Shown here: in pieces, positions 1 through 12,585 of the stretch
Position numbering within the stretch: position 1 is the first letter of the stretch
How the letters are laid out: each line of letters starts with the position of its first letter
Position numbers and translations under genes: made by a program
Notes under the pieces: generated by a model
The model's input: the letters and a program-made list of their open reading frames with translations, nothing else
The model's database searches: none
What the model was told of the DNA's origin: nothing
Assembly (NCBI GenBank): GCA_019188255.1
Contig: JAETXT010000016.1
Location: forward strand, 124,001 to 188,000
Origin: Verticillium longisporum
Lineage: Eukaryota > Ascomycota > Sordariomycetes > Glomerellales > Plectosphaerellaceae
Reading direction: 5' to 3'
Length of the DNA stretch: 64,000 nt

Positions 1-3000
1 GCATCTCCGGCGTTGAGGCGAAGCTTCGAAGCGGGCTCGGCACGTCAAGCTGAACCGCGATGACACCACTGTCGAAGGACTGTTGCTCAAGGTGCTCAAT
101 AGAGAACCCGGCAACAGGTTCCTTGGCGAAAGCAGGCGGTGTCAGAGAATCCGTCGTCTCTAAGAAGTCGGGCCGGCCGCCCAGAGCTTTCGAGTCAATA
201 GGTTCAGGCTCCTGATCAGCCGACACAGAGCTCGCGCCGCTCAGAAGAGCGGGCAGTGAGGGGTCTGAGTGAAAGACGAGCATCTGCTCCTTTGATGGGC
301 ATGCACTCGACGACATGGGGCTGGCAACTTCGCTGGGACTGGTGAGCGGTGTCGTCAGACCAGCCATTGACGTAGATCTCGACGACTTGCACGTTTCCAT
401 GGTGCTACCCCTGGACACTGGCGGAGGGTTTTCATCATCGGGCGATGGCGGACAAGGAATGTCGGCGGGGTCAAAGACAGGCGTCTCTTTGGCGTCCAAC
501 AGCTGATCAGTCAGGTTACGTTGATATTCGTCCACCTGCTTCTTGATGAGGCCCTCCTTAGCCCTGGCAAAAGATTCAGGTGTCGAGGTGTTGTATGACC
601 GAGGCGGCGGCGGCGTCTTTGCGTCAGGCACGTCCTGTGGGCGATCCGTGCGGTGTGCCGTTGCTGGCCGTTCATCGAACAGAGCGGGACCCTTCCGAGC
701 GTCGAGTATATTCGAATCGGAGTGAGGTTGACCATGCTGATATCCAGTAATGGCTTGTGATGAAAAGAATAGTGGCGATGCGAGTGACGGGTTGTTCTCC
801 CTCACGGCCTTGCCCAGATCGACCGAGCGTACAGGTCGGGGTCGACTCGGTGTCCGGTGGACGGTACCGGGTGCCATTGCATTGCTGATCCCGACCTGAG
901 GCGCAGCACGCTTGTCAGCGCTGGCAAAGAGGCTGCGATCGACCGAGTGAGACCGAGAGGCATCGTCCAGGCCATGTTGATCAACGTAGCGCTGTTTCTT
1001 GGGTTCATACATGGCAGCCGCGGGCGATGAAGGGACAGTCTGAGAACCGGTCAACGCAGCTGTCAAAGCCAGGAAGCTGTTGCCGATTGTGGTGTGGGGC
1101 TGCTTGTTCGCTGGCCTGAAGACTGAAGCACCACTCTTCTTCGAGTCATACGAAGCTGGCCATTCTTCGTTGCTGGCATCCCGAACGCTCCTCCCCTTCT
1201 GACTTGACGATGCACTCTGCGAAGGCTGCGCGATTGCAGTGGCAAGAGGATCGTACGCCGAGTCAGAGGGACTGGCATCTACGCTTTGCGACAGAGGGTG
1301 ATCTGGCGTAGCAAAGTAGATACCGGCGAAGTAGTCATCGCTTTTGAGACTTTTCCGCCGCAGATCCCGCGGGTTGGTGATGGGCACGGCAGCATGGGGA
1401 ACGTTGCTTTCACCGGCAGAGCTAGCCACACTGCTGGTTGCCCGCCTGCGTGATCTGCTATCGCCGCGCTCGCTGACCAGGGGTGCATGACCTTGCCGAC
1501 GGCCTTCTTGACGACCGAGCGGGCACGCTCGAGAAAGGTGATTGGGACGACGGCATGCGCGGTTTCTTTGGCGTCAACTTGCACCCTTCGGCCCTGTGAT
1601 GGGCGAGCCGGGTCTGTTTCGTCGATCCAGGCAATCGGGTTCGATATTCCCTGTACAACCCAAGGATGGCGCTTAATGTCACGCAACCTGACGCGCTTGT
1701 CTGGGCTCTTGGTGAACATGAGCCTCAAGAGGTCGTAGAGTAGATTGTCAATCTCTTCGTAAACAAGGTCGTTGTCATCACGATAGGGTTTCTTGTTCTG
1801 GCGCTTGTATAGCGAGTTCTCGTCGGGGCTGGTAGACGGGTCTACAGGCCGCAGGCGCTGGCGGGGATGAAGACGTCCTCGGTAGCAATCTTCTTGAACA
1901 TGGCCCACTCGTCTTCTGCCTGAAAGGGGATGCGTGCGAAAACAAGGCAGTACAAGGTGACGCCAAGGGACCAAATATCAATCTGCTCAGAGATCCTCGG
2001 CTGCTCAACGCGGTCGGCGTCTGTGTAACAGAGCTCGGGGGCGAAGAAGGCAGGTGTGCCCACGGTCTTGGCCAGTTCAAGATCGTCATCAAAGTCTTGG
2101 GCCTCCGACTCGGACACGGCCTCGTCGTCAGGCTCGCCATCTCGAATTGGGCGGCCAAAGTACGAGACACCAAAGTCGGAAATCTTTACACGGTGATCCT
2201 TTGTCCACAACAGATTGGCCGGCTTAATGTCTCTATGCACAACGCCCTGGTAGTGCAGGTACTCCAAGCCAAGGACGGTGTCTCGGAATACAGACCTTGC
2301 TTGTTCGAGAGTGAAGCAAGGAACGTAAGAAAAGTCGTCAGCGAAGGGGTCGTGGGTGCGGGGTTCCAGTCAATGGACGACATGTGGGAGATGATGGAAT
2401 CCGCCATGCTGGAGGACCGGCCACGGAAAGCCCGCTCCTCGATGTAGGCCCCATACATGGTGCCGTCCAGGGCCGCAGAGGAGCCTTGGTTGCTGGAACG
2501 GAGGGGGCCGGGGGTCTCCATGTCGCTGCCGTCGGGTGAGGCCGATAGGTCCGGGGAGGTTGGTTCATCGACTTGACAGACTGCGTCCTGGAAGGGGCGC
2601 GAGATGTGGCGCGAGAAGCACGTAGCGAGCTGGGAAGAGATACATCGCCGGGCAGCCTGTCGAAGAGGGCGAGATCGTCATTGGACGGGACGCGGGACTG
2701 AGAGGCGTTGCTGCCGTCGTCGGCAATGCCGTGTTCGATGCTCCAGTAGTCGTGCGGGCCTGCGTTCGCCTGCGACATCTTGGCCCTCTTGAGGTCCTTG
2801 ATGGCCTGACGCCTCTCCAGGAAGAGGTCATATTGTTCCTCCTCAGGAGTCGGGGCTTCACCGCGCATCTCCCGCTCGATTCGGCGGCGTTCATGCATGC
2901 AAATGTGTGGCAAGCCCTTCTTGCGCCAGACGACCTCGCCGAGCTCGACGTGTTCGAGGATGAGGTAAATCTTCTTCAGCTCGGGGTCGTCAATGATTTC

Positions 3001-3497
3001 GAGGAGGGAAACGACGTTTGGGTGGCGCATCTTCTTCAGAATGGCAATCTCACGCATCGTCTTGTCCTGGGGCGACATGGCAGCAACCTTGCCTAGACGT
3101 CGGCGTTTGGAGTAGCGGGGAATGATCTTGATGGCCACATTGTCGCCCGTCTCGAGGTTCCTGGCCAGCTTGACCTTGCCGTGCATGCCACGGCCGATTT
3201 CTTCGATGACCTCATACTGGTTGATGAGCTTCCGGCCTGTGATGCTGTCCGAATCGATCAGGGCCTTGTGCGTCCTGCGGCGTGTGTTAGCAACAATGCA
3301 AGGTCGAGACGAAAAAGAGAGGATTTGGGCGGCCCGATGTCCGTCTGCACGTACTCCCTAACTTTGTGGTGCTGAAGGGGATGGAGGTAGGGACTGGAAA
3401 CCTCTTGAACGGGAGTGTTCGAGTCGGAGGCGGCATGGCCAGGGTAGTTGTGCCTCGGGCGAGGATTCGAGGGGCTGAAGAGGCCTGGCGAACTCAT
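1..3497 (-). CDS. SNF1-activating / CaMKK-like Ser/Thr kinase (Sak1/Tos3/Elm1/Ssp1 family), 3' end outside window, four apparent frameshifts
   Basis: Upstream kinase of the type that phosphorylates the activation loop of SNF1/AMPK. Exon 1 is 3355-3497 and exon 2 runs from 3274 past base 1; the intron at 3275-3354 has a GTACGT donor and a CTAACAC branch site. Visible motifs are the glycine loop (EIGRGMHGKV), VAIKIIP lysine, HRDIKPANLL, SDFG, GTPAFFAPE and the subdomain IX region. A disordered insert of roughly 150 residues splits the catalytic domain, as in this subfamily. A tail of about 490 open codons follows to the window edge. The start MSSPG follows an upstream stop in another frame. The reading frame must move by one base at 2553-2556, 2360-2363, 1863-1866 and 1480-1483; each site is a run of four C on the coding strand where five are needed. 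Family assignment is firm; which yeast paralogue it matches is not. Confidence 0.88.
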
Positions 3498-4524
3498 GGG
3501 GGTGCTCGCTGCCGTTCGCAGAGGGGGCGTTGGAGATGGGGAAGGAGGGGGATCAAGGCGTGAAGGTGGGCGAGATGAAGGTGGCGGGAGGGTTGAGGTT
3601 GGTGGGGCGGCGGCGGCTGCTGCTGCGCCTGCTGTAAGGAATTCGATTCCATGATGCAGTGTTGGATTGGGAAGTGTAGAGTGAGTGACGATTCGACATC
3701 ATGTACGGTTGTGACGCGGGGAAGCACGGCAAAGGGCGGCGCGCACGGCGGCCGGAGAAGCGAAAGGCGGCGGTCGGGCGGTTTGTTCAGGCAGCCATGG
3801 TCGCGAGCCGTACCAGATTCGAGTCGAGGTCGAGGTTTGTCGGAGAGAAAAAAAGGAAGAAGGGCGAAGCGAAGAGTGGGTTGAAGAGTCGTGGTAGAGA
3901 GGATGCTCGCGAGAGAGCGACGATGGTGGTTTGTAGATGGGAGAAAATTGGGTTCGGCGGATTGGTGTCACAAGAGGAGCTGCGAAGTGCTGGGTGCTGG
4001 GGCAGGTCGAGTCAAAGTGTTGAAGGACGACGAGGGAGGTGCAGTGGGGTAGGTGCTTCTAAGTGTGTGAGTGGGTGTGTGTGTGGGAGAGAGAGAGAGA
4101 GTGAGAGAAAGAGGGTCAGGTTAGCCAGGCTGGGCCAGGTTCAGGAAAGACAAGACAAACGCTGAACCAGAAGAAGGTGGGCTGGGCTGGGCTTGATGGG
4201 CTGGTGGGCGGGTGGGCTGGCGGCGCTGCACTCTGCAGGTGCAGGCTGCGGCCTGGCGGGCAAAGACGGGTGGAGACCAAGCCGGTACGTATCGGCTGGC
4301 ACAGGCACGAATGAGTCTGGCACCGTGCTAATGCAGTACATGCATCAGTAGCCTCTGGGTAGCTGCGGCTGCTCCTTGGTGGTGGGGTGGGTGTGGTATG
4401 GAGGCTGGAGACTATGAGGAGGAGTGATCAAAGTAGGCCGTGTTGAACACTCCCGCAGTCTAATTCCGCACTTTATGGGCCTTCTCCTGTGGATGCGGAG
4501 GCACCAGGACGCAGTGCGTTAGAC

Positions 4525-4561
4525 TGGTAGACAGGTACAAGTACATGTAGATAGGTAGGTT
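4525..4561. repeat. TAGGTAGG/GTACAAGTAC-type intergenic repeat
   Basis: Short run of TAGG and GTAC tetranucleotide steps of the same kind seen at 26588-26640, 26982-27050, 32396-32445 and 45341-45387. All copies lie between genes. Confidence 0.6.
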
Positions 4562-5915
4562 GAACATGAGAGACAAAGTCCTGTGCGCCAAATGCCATTC
4601 GCAGAGAAGCAGGCAGAACAGCGGAAGAGGCGAGAGGTAAGAGGCGAAGAAGGAGGATACAATTTCAGTCATCCAAGCCACATGTCTCTGTACCTACCAA
4701 CGTCTCCTCATCTTCCTGCTCTTCTTTCTTCGTCTTCTCCCGCCTCCGCATCCCCAACTCTTGCCGCACCCCTTCCACCAAGCTTGCCATTGCCACTGGC
4801 AACGACTCATCTTACATCATCTGAGGTTGCATTGGAGGGGCATCACATCGCGCTATGAGCGGGAGGATGTGACACCTACCTCGAGCGACCTGGAGGTGGA
4901 CGGGGGAAGGGGGGGCTCCAAGGGCTCCTGCCTGCACCTTGCGGCTGCAACTGCACATGGTATTCCCCAGAATGTGACTGCTCAGAATCTTTTTGGGGCC
5001 AGTTGAAGGACAGTGCGCTGCTCTTACCACACTGGTCCTGCCGTGAGCCAGTGTACTTGGCATCGCCCAATGCCAAGCGCACACTGAGCAGCTTCACTCG
5101 ATGTGGTTGACGTAGTGGTGGGCTCCAGGCGGAGCCCATCTGGGTCGCTCCTGCAGAGAGAGACCAGGGAGGCGCTGGCTGGGTGGACACTCGGTCCATG
5201 TACCTACAGTACAGGCAGGGGCTCCTTGGGGCCTTATCGTGCCAGGACCATGTGTCTCTTCTCTTCCATTGGCTGTGTGGGTGGTGACTGCCACAATCTA
5301 CGGGTCTCCACAGCCGGACATCGCTGCTTTCCTCTTTCTGACGCTGCTTTTCCGCGTTAGGTTAGGCCAAGCCTCACGCTCCTCCGCCCGCCGTCGTCTC
5401 GTCTCGCCGTGACATTTCTGGTGAGACTCGAGTGACCAGTCTTGCCAGTCTTGTCAGTCCACCACTAACCAACCCTTGGGCCATCGACTCTTCGCGATCC
5501 TCAAACTCCCGCCATCTCCGCGGCCAGGTTGGAGCCCCTCCCCCTTGTCGCGTGTGTCACCTCATCAATCATCAAGCCATGCGTCAATGAACAAGGCTCG
5601 GGCCCTGATATCAATCTGTCGATCAGGCCTTGGCTTGATTCTCGTTGGAAACCTGGCTTGGCGAGCGCGCATTTGTTCAGCGAGCAGAATAGCGAGCAAA
5701 AGACAGACTAGACGAGCGCCCGACATCGGCAGCATCGGCCACCACCAGCAACAACAAAAAAACCCAACATGGCTTTGAACAGTTGCGCCCAACAAAGCAA
5801 AACTAAGGTCCTCCGCCGTCGCCGCCCGCCGCCGCCTCCGCCGCCTCATCCTGTCGATCCCATCAACTTGACAGACAGCAACCAACCTTGGGCAAAAGCA
5901 CCTGCTCGCTTGCCT

Positions 5916-5968
5916 TCGTCGCCCGTCGCCCGTCGCCCGTCGCCCGTCGCTCGTCACCCGTCACCCAT
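5916..5968. repeat. Tandem 7-mer repeat (CGTCGCC)n, degenerating at its right end
   Basis: About seven head-to-tail copies of CGTCGCC/CGTCACC inside the gene-free block. No coding role is visible. Confidence 0.8.
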
Positions 5969-7152
5969 GTCGCCGTACCAAGCCAAACTCCTCCTTACGT
6001 CCCGTTCGCCAGCGCCGTGCTGCTGGGCTCGCCTATACTTGTCCATGCTCACTGCCTTTGCCGAGCTGCCCTGCGAGTACAAGCCCATGGCCAGAAATAA
6101 CGTTCAATGGACATCGTCGTCCTAGGTTACCAAGCTGCTGCTGCATCGCGTGCGGCGGGAACACAGCCGCCCCTCATTGGACCATCTGGACGCCAACCCA
6201 TCCGCACCCTGGGTGCCACGCCCAACCCATCCGATTCCCAGCAGCCCAAGCCAGGCTTTGTCCTGCAGCACCTATTAGCCCGAGCAGCAGGGAGGGAGAG
6301 AGAGAGCCCGAGATAGGGGCGCCGCCGCACCTCCAATTCGATTGAGCGAGGTCAGATCATGTCATGACGATGCGGCCTCTTTTTCACGCGTTTTTCTCTG
6401 GATCAGGTCGTCTGCAGGTCAGCCCCCCACACCCTCATGGTAGAACAGCATTGTGATTCCATGTGAGGTTGAAATCTCTTGTGACACTCTTTTCGGCATG
6501 GTAGCTGAAGCCTGCAGCGACCAAAGCAGGTCAATCGGGCCCTTTGCCCGTCTGCCGATGCCTATCCACTATGAAGCCCAGGATGGACCTGCATCGTCGT
6601 ACGGACCATTGCCTCGTCACAACCTCGGGCAGTACGTGCCTAATCACTTTTTACCTCGTCTCCGCGTTGCTGCATACTACTGCCACTGCTGCCGCTGCTG
6701 CCACTGCTACCTCGTCTTCTTCACCACTCGGCCACATGTTCACCAAGACCAGGGGAATAGGTTCGCAATGAACCCTGGCCTGGAGGTTGGTTGGGATCGT
6801 CAAGTCCACATCGCGCTCTACATGTACCGTCGTCTGCCCCATAAGTGACCCCTTCATCACCCGGCAACAGAGCAGGGCAAGGCAAGGAACATGCACCAGG
6901 TGCAGGCAGTACCATGTCCTTCACCTTGTTGTATTGCCTGCCACGACTAACGATCCAGCAACTTTCGAGCAAGTTTTCGACGCCTTTGCCGCCTCTAATG
7001 CTAGGCCGGCGCGTCACAGTAATTGACGATGCGACCACCACAAGCGTAAGCTGCCTTCCTTCACCCAACCAACACCATCGTACCGGGCCCCCTGAGAATG
7101 CTTTTGCCTGAGTTCGTAGGCTGACCTAGGACATAGAGCGCACAGTGCTGAG

Positions 7153-7164
7153 CCCCCCCCCCCC
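7153..7164. repeat. 12-base poly-C tract
   Basis: Uninterrupted run of twelve C within the gene-free block. It shows that long C runs survive in this sequence, which matters when judging the suspected C-run deletions in coding regions. Confidence 0.9.
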
Positions 7165-7908
7165 GAGTCGTCGCGTCGATCAAGGCCACCGCACCCTTGC
7201 CTATCGACGCCCAGGTGTTTTAGCGTTCTGATAGCGGTAGCGCGGCCCATGGTTCGTGACCAGGCATCCCAGTCTGTGCTCCCTGTTGCACCCTTGATTT
7301 CCCTTACGTTTTCCTGGACTCTCAGCCAGCGGAGACAAAATCCCATTGCCGGGCTTTCACAGACCACTGCTTGTCGGCTATGATGTATTTGATTGCAGTG
7401 CCGGCTGCACCTCATCTTCATGCTCGATGTTTATGCCCAAATATATAACGCTTCAATATTCACTGGATTATTGAAGCGCTCCAGAAGACCTACAGCAATG
7501 ACTCGTTTAGAGGCAGACAAGACTCGCACCCTACATCGGCAAGCAACGGTCCGATGGTGTATGAAAGCAAGCGCCTGCATATCAAAGACCAACAACATCA
7601 GACATGCGTGGCAGCACCGGAATCGCCGCAGGCGGTACGCACTAGCAATGCCAGCAATGCCTGCGAGAGCCGCTGCCGGGCGGGCTCACGATGTTCTTCG
7701 TTTGCACTGTTGAAAGCGGACGTGCCAGTCTAGACCTGTCAGATCCTGCCTGTGCGCCATGGCCGGGTCTGGACCCGGGTCATCGTGGATCACAAAAAGC
7801 AGCAGGGGCCACTATCGTGAGTTGGCCCCCTCTTCCGCCGACTCACGATGGCTTCGCAGTTCGTCCCAAAGAGGGAATGACCGCCCTGTGCAAAACGCAC
7901 TCGTCGTG

Positions 7909-7947
7909 ACATGGCACGGCATGGCACGGCATGGCACGGTACGGCAA
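7909..7947. repeat. Tandem ATGGCACGGC repeat
   Basis: Three copies of ATGGCACGGC followed by a diverged copy. Related CGGCA/GTCGT-type short repeats recur at 24381-24399, 27291-27320 and 31896-31916, always in non-coding DNA. Confidence 0.8.
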
Positions 7948-10608
7948 AGAATGAAGGTTGCTGTGTCCTTCGCCTTTTCCCCCACACATTTTCCTGGGCT
8001 CGCCGTGATAAGACATGCGGAATGGCTTCGAATCGCATCACTTCACGCGCCTTTCTGGCTCCTACCCAAGATCGTTGGCTTCTCTTGTGGCCGGTGATTA
8101 TGGTGCAACGTTTGCGCTCTGGTTTCGTGGGGAAGTCTATCTTTTCCGTCCACCGCGTGTGGGAAGTTTAACCAGTTCACGAATCCCACTCGCGTCACAT
8201 TCCAGCAGTTCGGTCGCCTCTGTCTTCACACCGATGGCATTCACAACTTGAACGGGAGCTAGTAACCGCCCGCCCGCCATGCGTTTCGGCGAAAGTAGCT
8301 CAGCTGTCATAGGGAGCCCTCCACGGGGAAAGAAGAGCTAGATCGGGGGAGAAAAAGCTAGGCGAAGAGCTTCATGTCCCTCAGTTCGTCAACAAGTCCA
8401 CATACTTGGTCCTCTCAAAGAAAGGACTACATGAGGAAAAGGGGATGACAGGGATCAGGACCTCGTTGCGAGCCAGCCCCGCGTGATATTGCCCTAGACA
8501 GGCTCTGCTGCACCTCCGCGATGTGACTGCTCACATTCCGGCGGGTACAACCTCCGTGGACTTGTCTCGTCACTCTTTTAGACTTTCTTCACATTTGTCG
8601 GCATGTGCTTATCACTTTTCTAACCGTCACCACTGGATTTTTGGTGGCTGACGGGTCCTTGGCCCATTGCGCGCCCTCGTTGAAGCCGGTGAGCGATGCT
8701 TCAGCAGTTCATTGTGAGCCATGACCCTCGGCCTGAGTCCGTTTTGCTTTTGTAGCGCGCTCTTGGTATGCCACACCGCCCTGGCTGAGCTGGAAAGGAT
8801 GTGGCACACGAGTTGACCGGTAACGCACAAGTCATGCCTTTGCATGCCAGCCTTGAATGTACGGCCGCACCCCGACGAACAAGAAGAATAGAAAAGAAAA
8901 CACAGCGGCGGTCCGATCGACTTGCACAGCTACCATGCATGCAATACATCGAACCGAGGGGCGTCCCGTCTCTAGCCTGGCTCCGCGTGGTGGTGCGCTA
9001 TGCCAGGAGAGAAAGAAGCAAGCTGCGTATGCGATCGACACGAGCAAGGGGAAGATGGGACAATGCGGAGGGGCCACGAGCAGCATCCATTCGCCCAAGT
9101 CGCAGCCATCAACAAAGAGAGGGATGGTGCCGATTTGGTTCAGCTGGTCGGACCATGGTCCGCCTTGTGATTGGTGAGGCGTCGACTGTCGAAGGAGGAA
9201 CGGCGATGTGATGCAGCGAGTCCGATGCTACCCTGCTCTCAACGTTCAGTGAGGCGAACATGCTCGTAGCAGGACACCCGTGCGGCCTCTGAGTGGTTCT
9301 CACCTCCAAGGCTCATCCTGGCGACCACTGCCTGCGCTCCGAGATGTGGTGATCAGCCGTGCATCGATCTAGGAGGCTGACAATATGCTACTGCGCGTCA
9401 TCTGCCATTTTCAACCACAATGGATATACTCTCTCGATGATTATTCCGCAAGACGAGGGCTGCATGGGCGTCATGATGGAAGTAAGATGGCCAGGTTTGT
9501 GTTCTCAATACGAACGCACCCTCACCGGATGCGCCGCCCGCAATACTGACGACGCCCGTTTCAGGCCTGGATGCAAGACATGATGGCCAGAACTGGTCTT
9601 GTGCAAAGGGGAAAAAAAAGACGGCAGCCACACCTTCCTGCGACGCCGCGCGCTCGTAATATTGGCAGCCAGCCATTCCATCTTGCGCTCCGAGTCTCTC
9701 AAGGTGGGTGCCGTGAGTCAGCCAGCCAGCCTTGGATGCATTCGGCGAAGGAGGTGGATTGGAGCAATCTGTCGATGACGCCGCACCGTAGTGGCTCAGC
9801 CGCACGCCGACTTGTTAGTGGTGGGCAATGGTGTCTCACTCCGGGCTGAACCCATGAGCGCAGCGGCAAACACAACCTGGTTCAGGACTCTGTTCACTTG
9901 GCCATGCCGCCTGGTCTGGCCAAGTAGGAATGAGCCATCATCCCCCTTTACAAAATCCCGGATCTCTTGGGACATCCGCGGCAGTGCACCACTCACAACT
10001 GCTCGCCCGGCTGGGTGGCCACTCGGGTCCCGCTTCGGCACTAGCCAAGAGTGTCTCACTGCCTTTGCAGCCTTCTCGCGTGCCAGGGTCCAATGATACA
10101 TACGGAACGGGTGTTGCGCGAGGGTTGCGGGTCGCGCGGGGAGGCGGCTTGCGAGAACCTCCTGACAACCCAGTGCGTGATTCCCCTCCCCTATTGATCA
10201 TATGCTGGTGAGGCTGTTCTCCTTTTGGGATGCCTGGTGGAAGACTAGGGGAGGGGGCTCAAGCACGGGGAAGATGTTGCGTGCGAACGATGACGATATC
10301 ATGATGGCCGCCTCGCAAGCTCCGTTACGACTATATGCGGCAGATGATCGATGGATTCAGCTGGGGCGCTCCTCGATGCAAGCTCGTGACGGGCAACAGA
10401 CTCTCCTGGTGTGAACAAATTGCGCGTCGTTCTTTTGTTAGTTTCAGAACATGGTGCCGGCCGGTGTCATTGCCATGATGATGGCCTGATTCTTTCCAAC
10501 ACTGGCCATGCTAGCGATATCATACAGGTAGCGGTACAAGAATATGTGTGTATGTGTCACGGCGCACACATGCACCTCGCGAACAGGTTCACCGACCGCC
10601 ACCGGCGC

Positions 10609-12099
10609 CTAAAAGCCGTTGAGCCAGGAGCCGATGGCTGAGGCCCGATCGCTGTTGACGCCGCCTCCGCGAAGGCGCTCCACCCAGTCGTCGACGTCGT
10701 GTATCTTGGCATCGGCAAGCGATGCAACTGACCACTTTTCGCCCGCAGGCGACGTGCTGCCGAGGACGAAACTCTGCAGCACGCCCTGGCGAGCTTCGAA
10801 GCTCAGGTTGAACTGTCGCTGTTAGCCATGTTTGAGAGAACGGCGGTCTTTCTCGCAATGGTTGTGTGGGGGAAAGTAGCTACTCACGTCGTCAGGCAGC
10901 GCTGGCCTCGGCCTCGGGTCGTCCTCCGTGGGCCGGGTCGAGAAGGAAAAGAGCGGTGTCTGTCCGTAGAGCCAGTCTCTCGACTAATGTTGCGACGGGG
11001 CGATTAGCAGTCTGCGAGGGGGTTTACGGTGCAGCCGATGGCGGGTACTGCTGGTGCCAAAACTCACCTGCAGCTCCTTCATGCCCTTCCGCACGCTCTC
11101 CAACTCGGCGGCGTCCTCATTCACCTCAGCAATGACGTCAAAGGCACCATACATGGCGCCAAACTCGCGGACGACGGCGCCCTCAAACTCCTCGTTGCCG
11201 ACGCCGACGTTGCGCACCGGCGAGCGCACACTCTCGACGCCGCGGCCCTTGATGAAGGGCTCGGCGGGCGACCGCAGCATCTGCCCGATGGACCCGAGGT
11301 TTGGCGACGACAGCAGACACGTGCCGTGATGCAGCGACCGCAACCTCGTTAGTTTGTACGCCGACCCGGACACCTTGAACGTCGCCTTGCCGTCCTCGGG
11401 CCCCCTGTTGGCGGCACAGGTTTCGGGCGCCGGAGCTGACGAGGCCTGCGGCAGTGCCCTGACGCCAGCCTTTTTAGAGCCAGCATCAGCATCAGCGTCA
11501 GCATCGATGCCAACGTCGACGACAATGTCGTGGCGGCAGTTGACGCGGGCGCCGGGAACGCCGAGACCACGGAGGGCGCGCACGACCATCTCGGCGTGGC
11601 GGTCGCGGTCAAAGGCGGCGGGCGGGCAGATGACGCTAAAGTTGACGTTGCCGGCATCATGGAAGACGCTGCCGCCGCCGGAGCGTCGCCTCACGAGGGT
11701 GACGCCGGCGGCGTGGCCGTCCTTGCCGTCGTCTCCTCGGCCTTGGGTCACGGGGCGGGGGACGTAGGCGTGCAGCAGGGGCAGGTTGAGCTCGAGCCAG
11801 GGGTTCTGGTTGCGGCCTATGACGACGCTGGGGCGGTTCGTGTACAGGAAGAGCACGGTGGATTCGGAGGGCGTCGTCTGGAGGAGGTGGTGCTCTATGG
11901 ACAGGTTGAGGAAGGGGTCTGACGAGCGAGAGATGTAGACTTGGGTTCTGGCGGTTGCGACAGAGGCCAGGGGCGAGGGTCGTCTGGGAGACGGCGAGGA
12001 GGAGAATGGTCTGGATGAGTGGAAGAGAGGGCGTGCTCTCGGGGGCCGGCGGGAGATGAGCCTTATGGTGACGGCTGGTGTTGGGGAGAGCATTGTCAT
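10609..12099 (-). CDS. AIM22: Lipoate-protein ligase A family, mitochondrial
   Basis: Attaches lipoate to lipoyl domains of mitochondrial 2-oxoacid dehydrogenases and glycine cleavage H protein. Three exons: 11068-12099, 10888-10983 and 10609-10818, with GTGAGT donors and CTAAT/CTAAC branch sites, giving 445 aa. The N terminus is Arg/Ser-rich without early acidic residues, as expected of a mitochondrial presequence. The ligase core shows [12 protein letters not shown] (lipoyl-binding loop), NVNFSVI, and [11 protein letters not shown] followed by HHGTCLL, which holds the adenylate-contacting lysine. A variable acidic loop with repeated Asp-Ala steps sits between the core motifs. The C-terminal accessory part ends in [10 protein letters not shown]. 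It is transcribed away from ARO2 across a 486-bp shared spacer. The frame is intact throughout. A lipoyl/octanoyl transferase is the only near alternative. Confidence 0.88.
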
Positions 12100-12585
12100 G
12101 ATGTGTTGTGGCGTCTCATGATGATCGGGGGATTTGGGTGGCTGTTAGCTTCGTCGATTGCAGGATGTATGAGGTGTGACGTCTATTGACAGACATTTGC
12201 GAGGGAACTGTGCTGGTATTCCGATGGCGATGAGAAGAGTTGACCCAGATCGCGAGAATGATGATGGATGTCCTTGAAAGCTCGACCGACCCCTGGACCT
12301 CGAGCTGATGAGTGTATGCATTTAAACATATACTCATGGAATTCATTGATCAGAACACAACTACCGGGCCCACCGCTGTACAGGGGCAGACCCCTCCCCC
12401 GCCGCGATCGGCTTGACGGCACCCCCCAAAGGAAAAGCGCACCACCATGACCAGTTGCTGTTGCCATTGCTGAATCTTCGTTGAGTCACGACCCTGGAAC
12501 CTCTGCCTCCGTCTCTTTCGTCTTCTTCTCCCCTTTTCTTTTTCTTCATCTCCCTTCCCACACACCAGCAGACATCAGAGTCATC
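12100..12585. promoter_or_regulatory. Divergent promoter region between lipoate ligase and ARO2
   Basis: The 486-bp spacer separates two start codons facing away from each other, so it must hold both promoters. The ARO2 side is a CT-rich leader with many TCTTC steps just before the ATG, common in constitutive fungal promoters. I could not assign specific factor sites. Confidence 0.6.

Larger units (their letters stand above)
3498..10608. other. 7.1-kb gene-free block
   Basis: No open frame here looks coding: all are short, rich in Arg/Pro/Ser, and lack recognisable domains or a splice pattern joining them. The stretch holds simple repeats: GA at 4086-4102, TAGGTAGG-type at 4525-4561, a CGTCGCC array at 5916-5968, a 12-base poly-C at 7153-7164, and ATGGCACGGC at 7909-7947. 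The first part must contain the leader and promoter of the kinase, and the last part the terminator of the lipoate ligase. It is far longer than the 250-800 bp spacers among the housekeeping genes to the right. Confidence 0.6.

Noticed and set aside
1842..1890. A short intron explaining the kinase frame change near 1866
   Set aside because: The only GT...AG pair on the coding strand spans about 19 bp, too short to be spliced.
8281..8330. tRNA-like GTAGCTCAGCTG segment
   Set aside because: No matching T arm or acceptor stem follows; GTTCGA-type boxes elsewhere in the window lack paired stems too.
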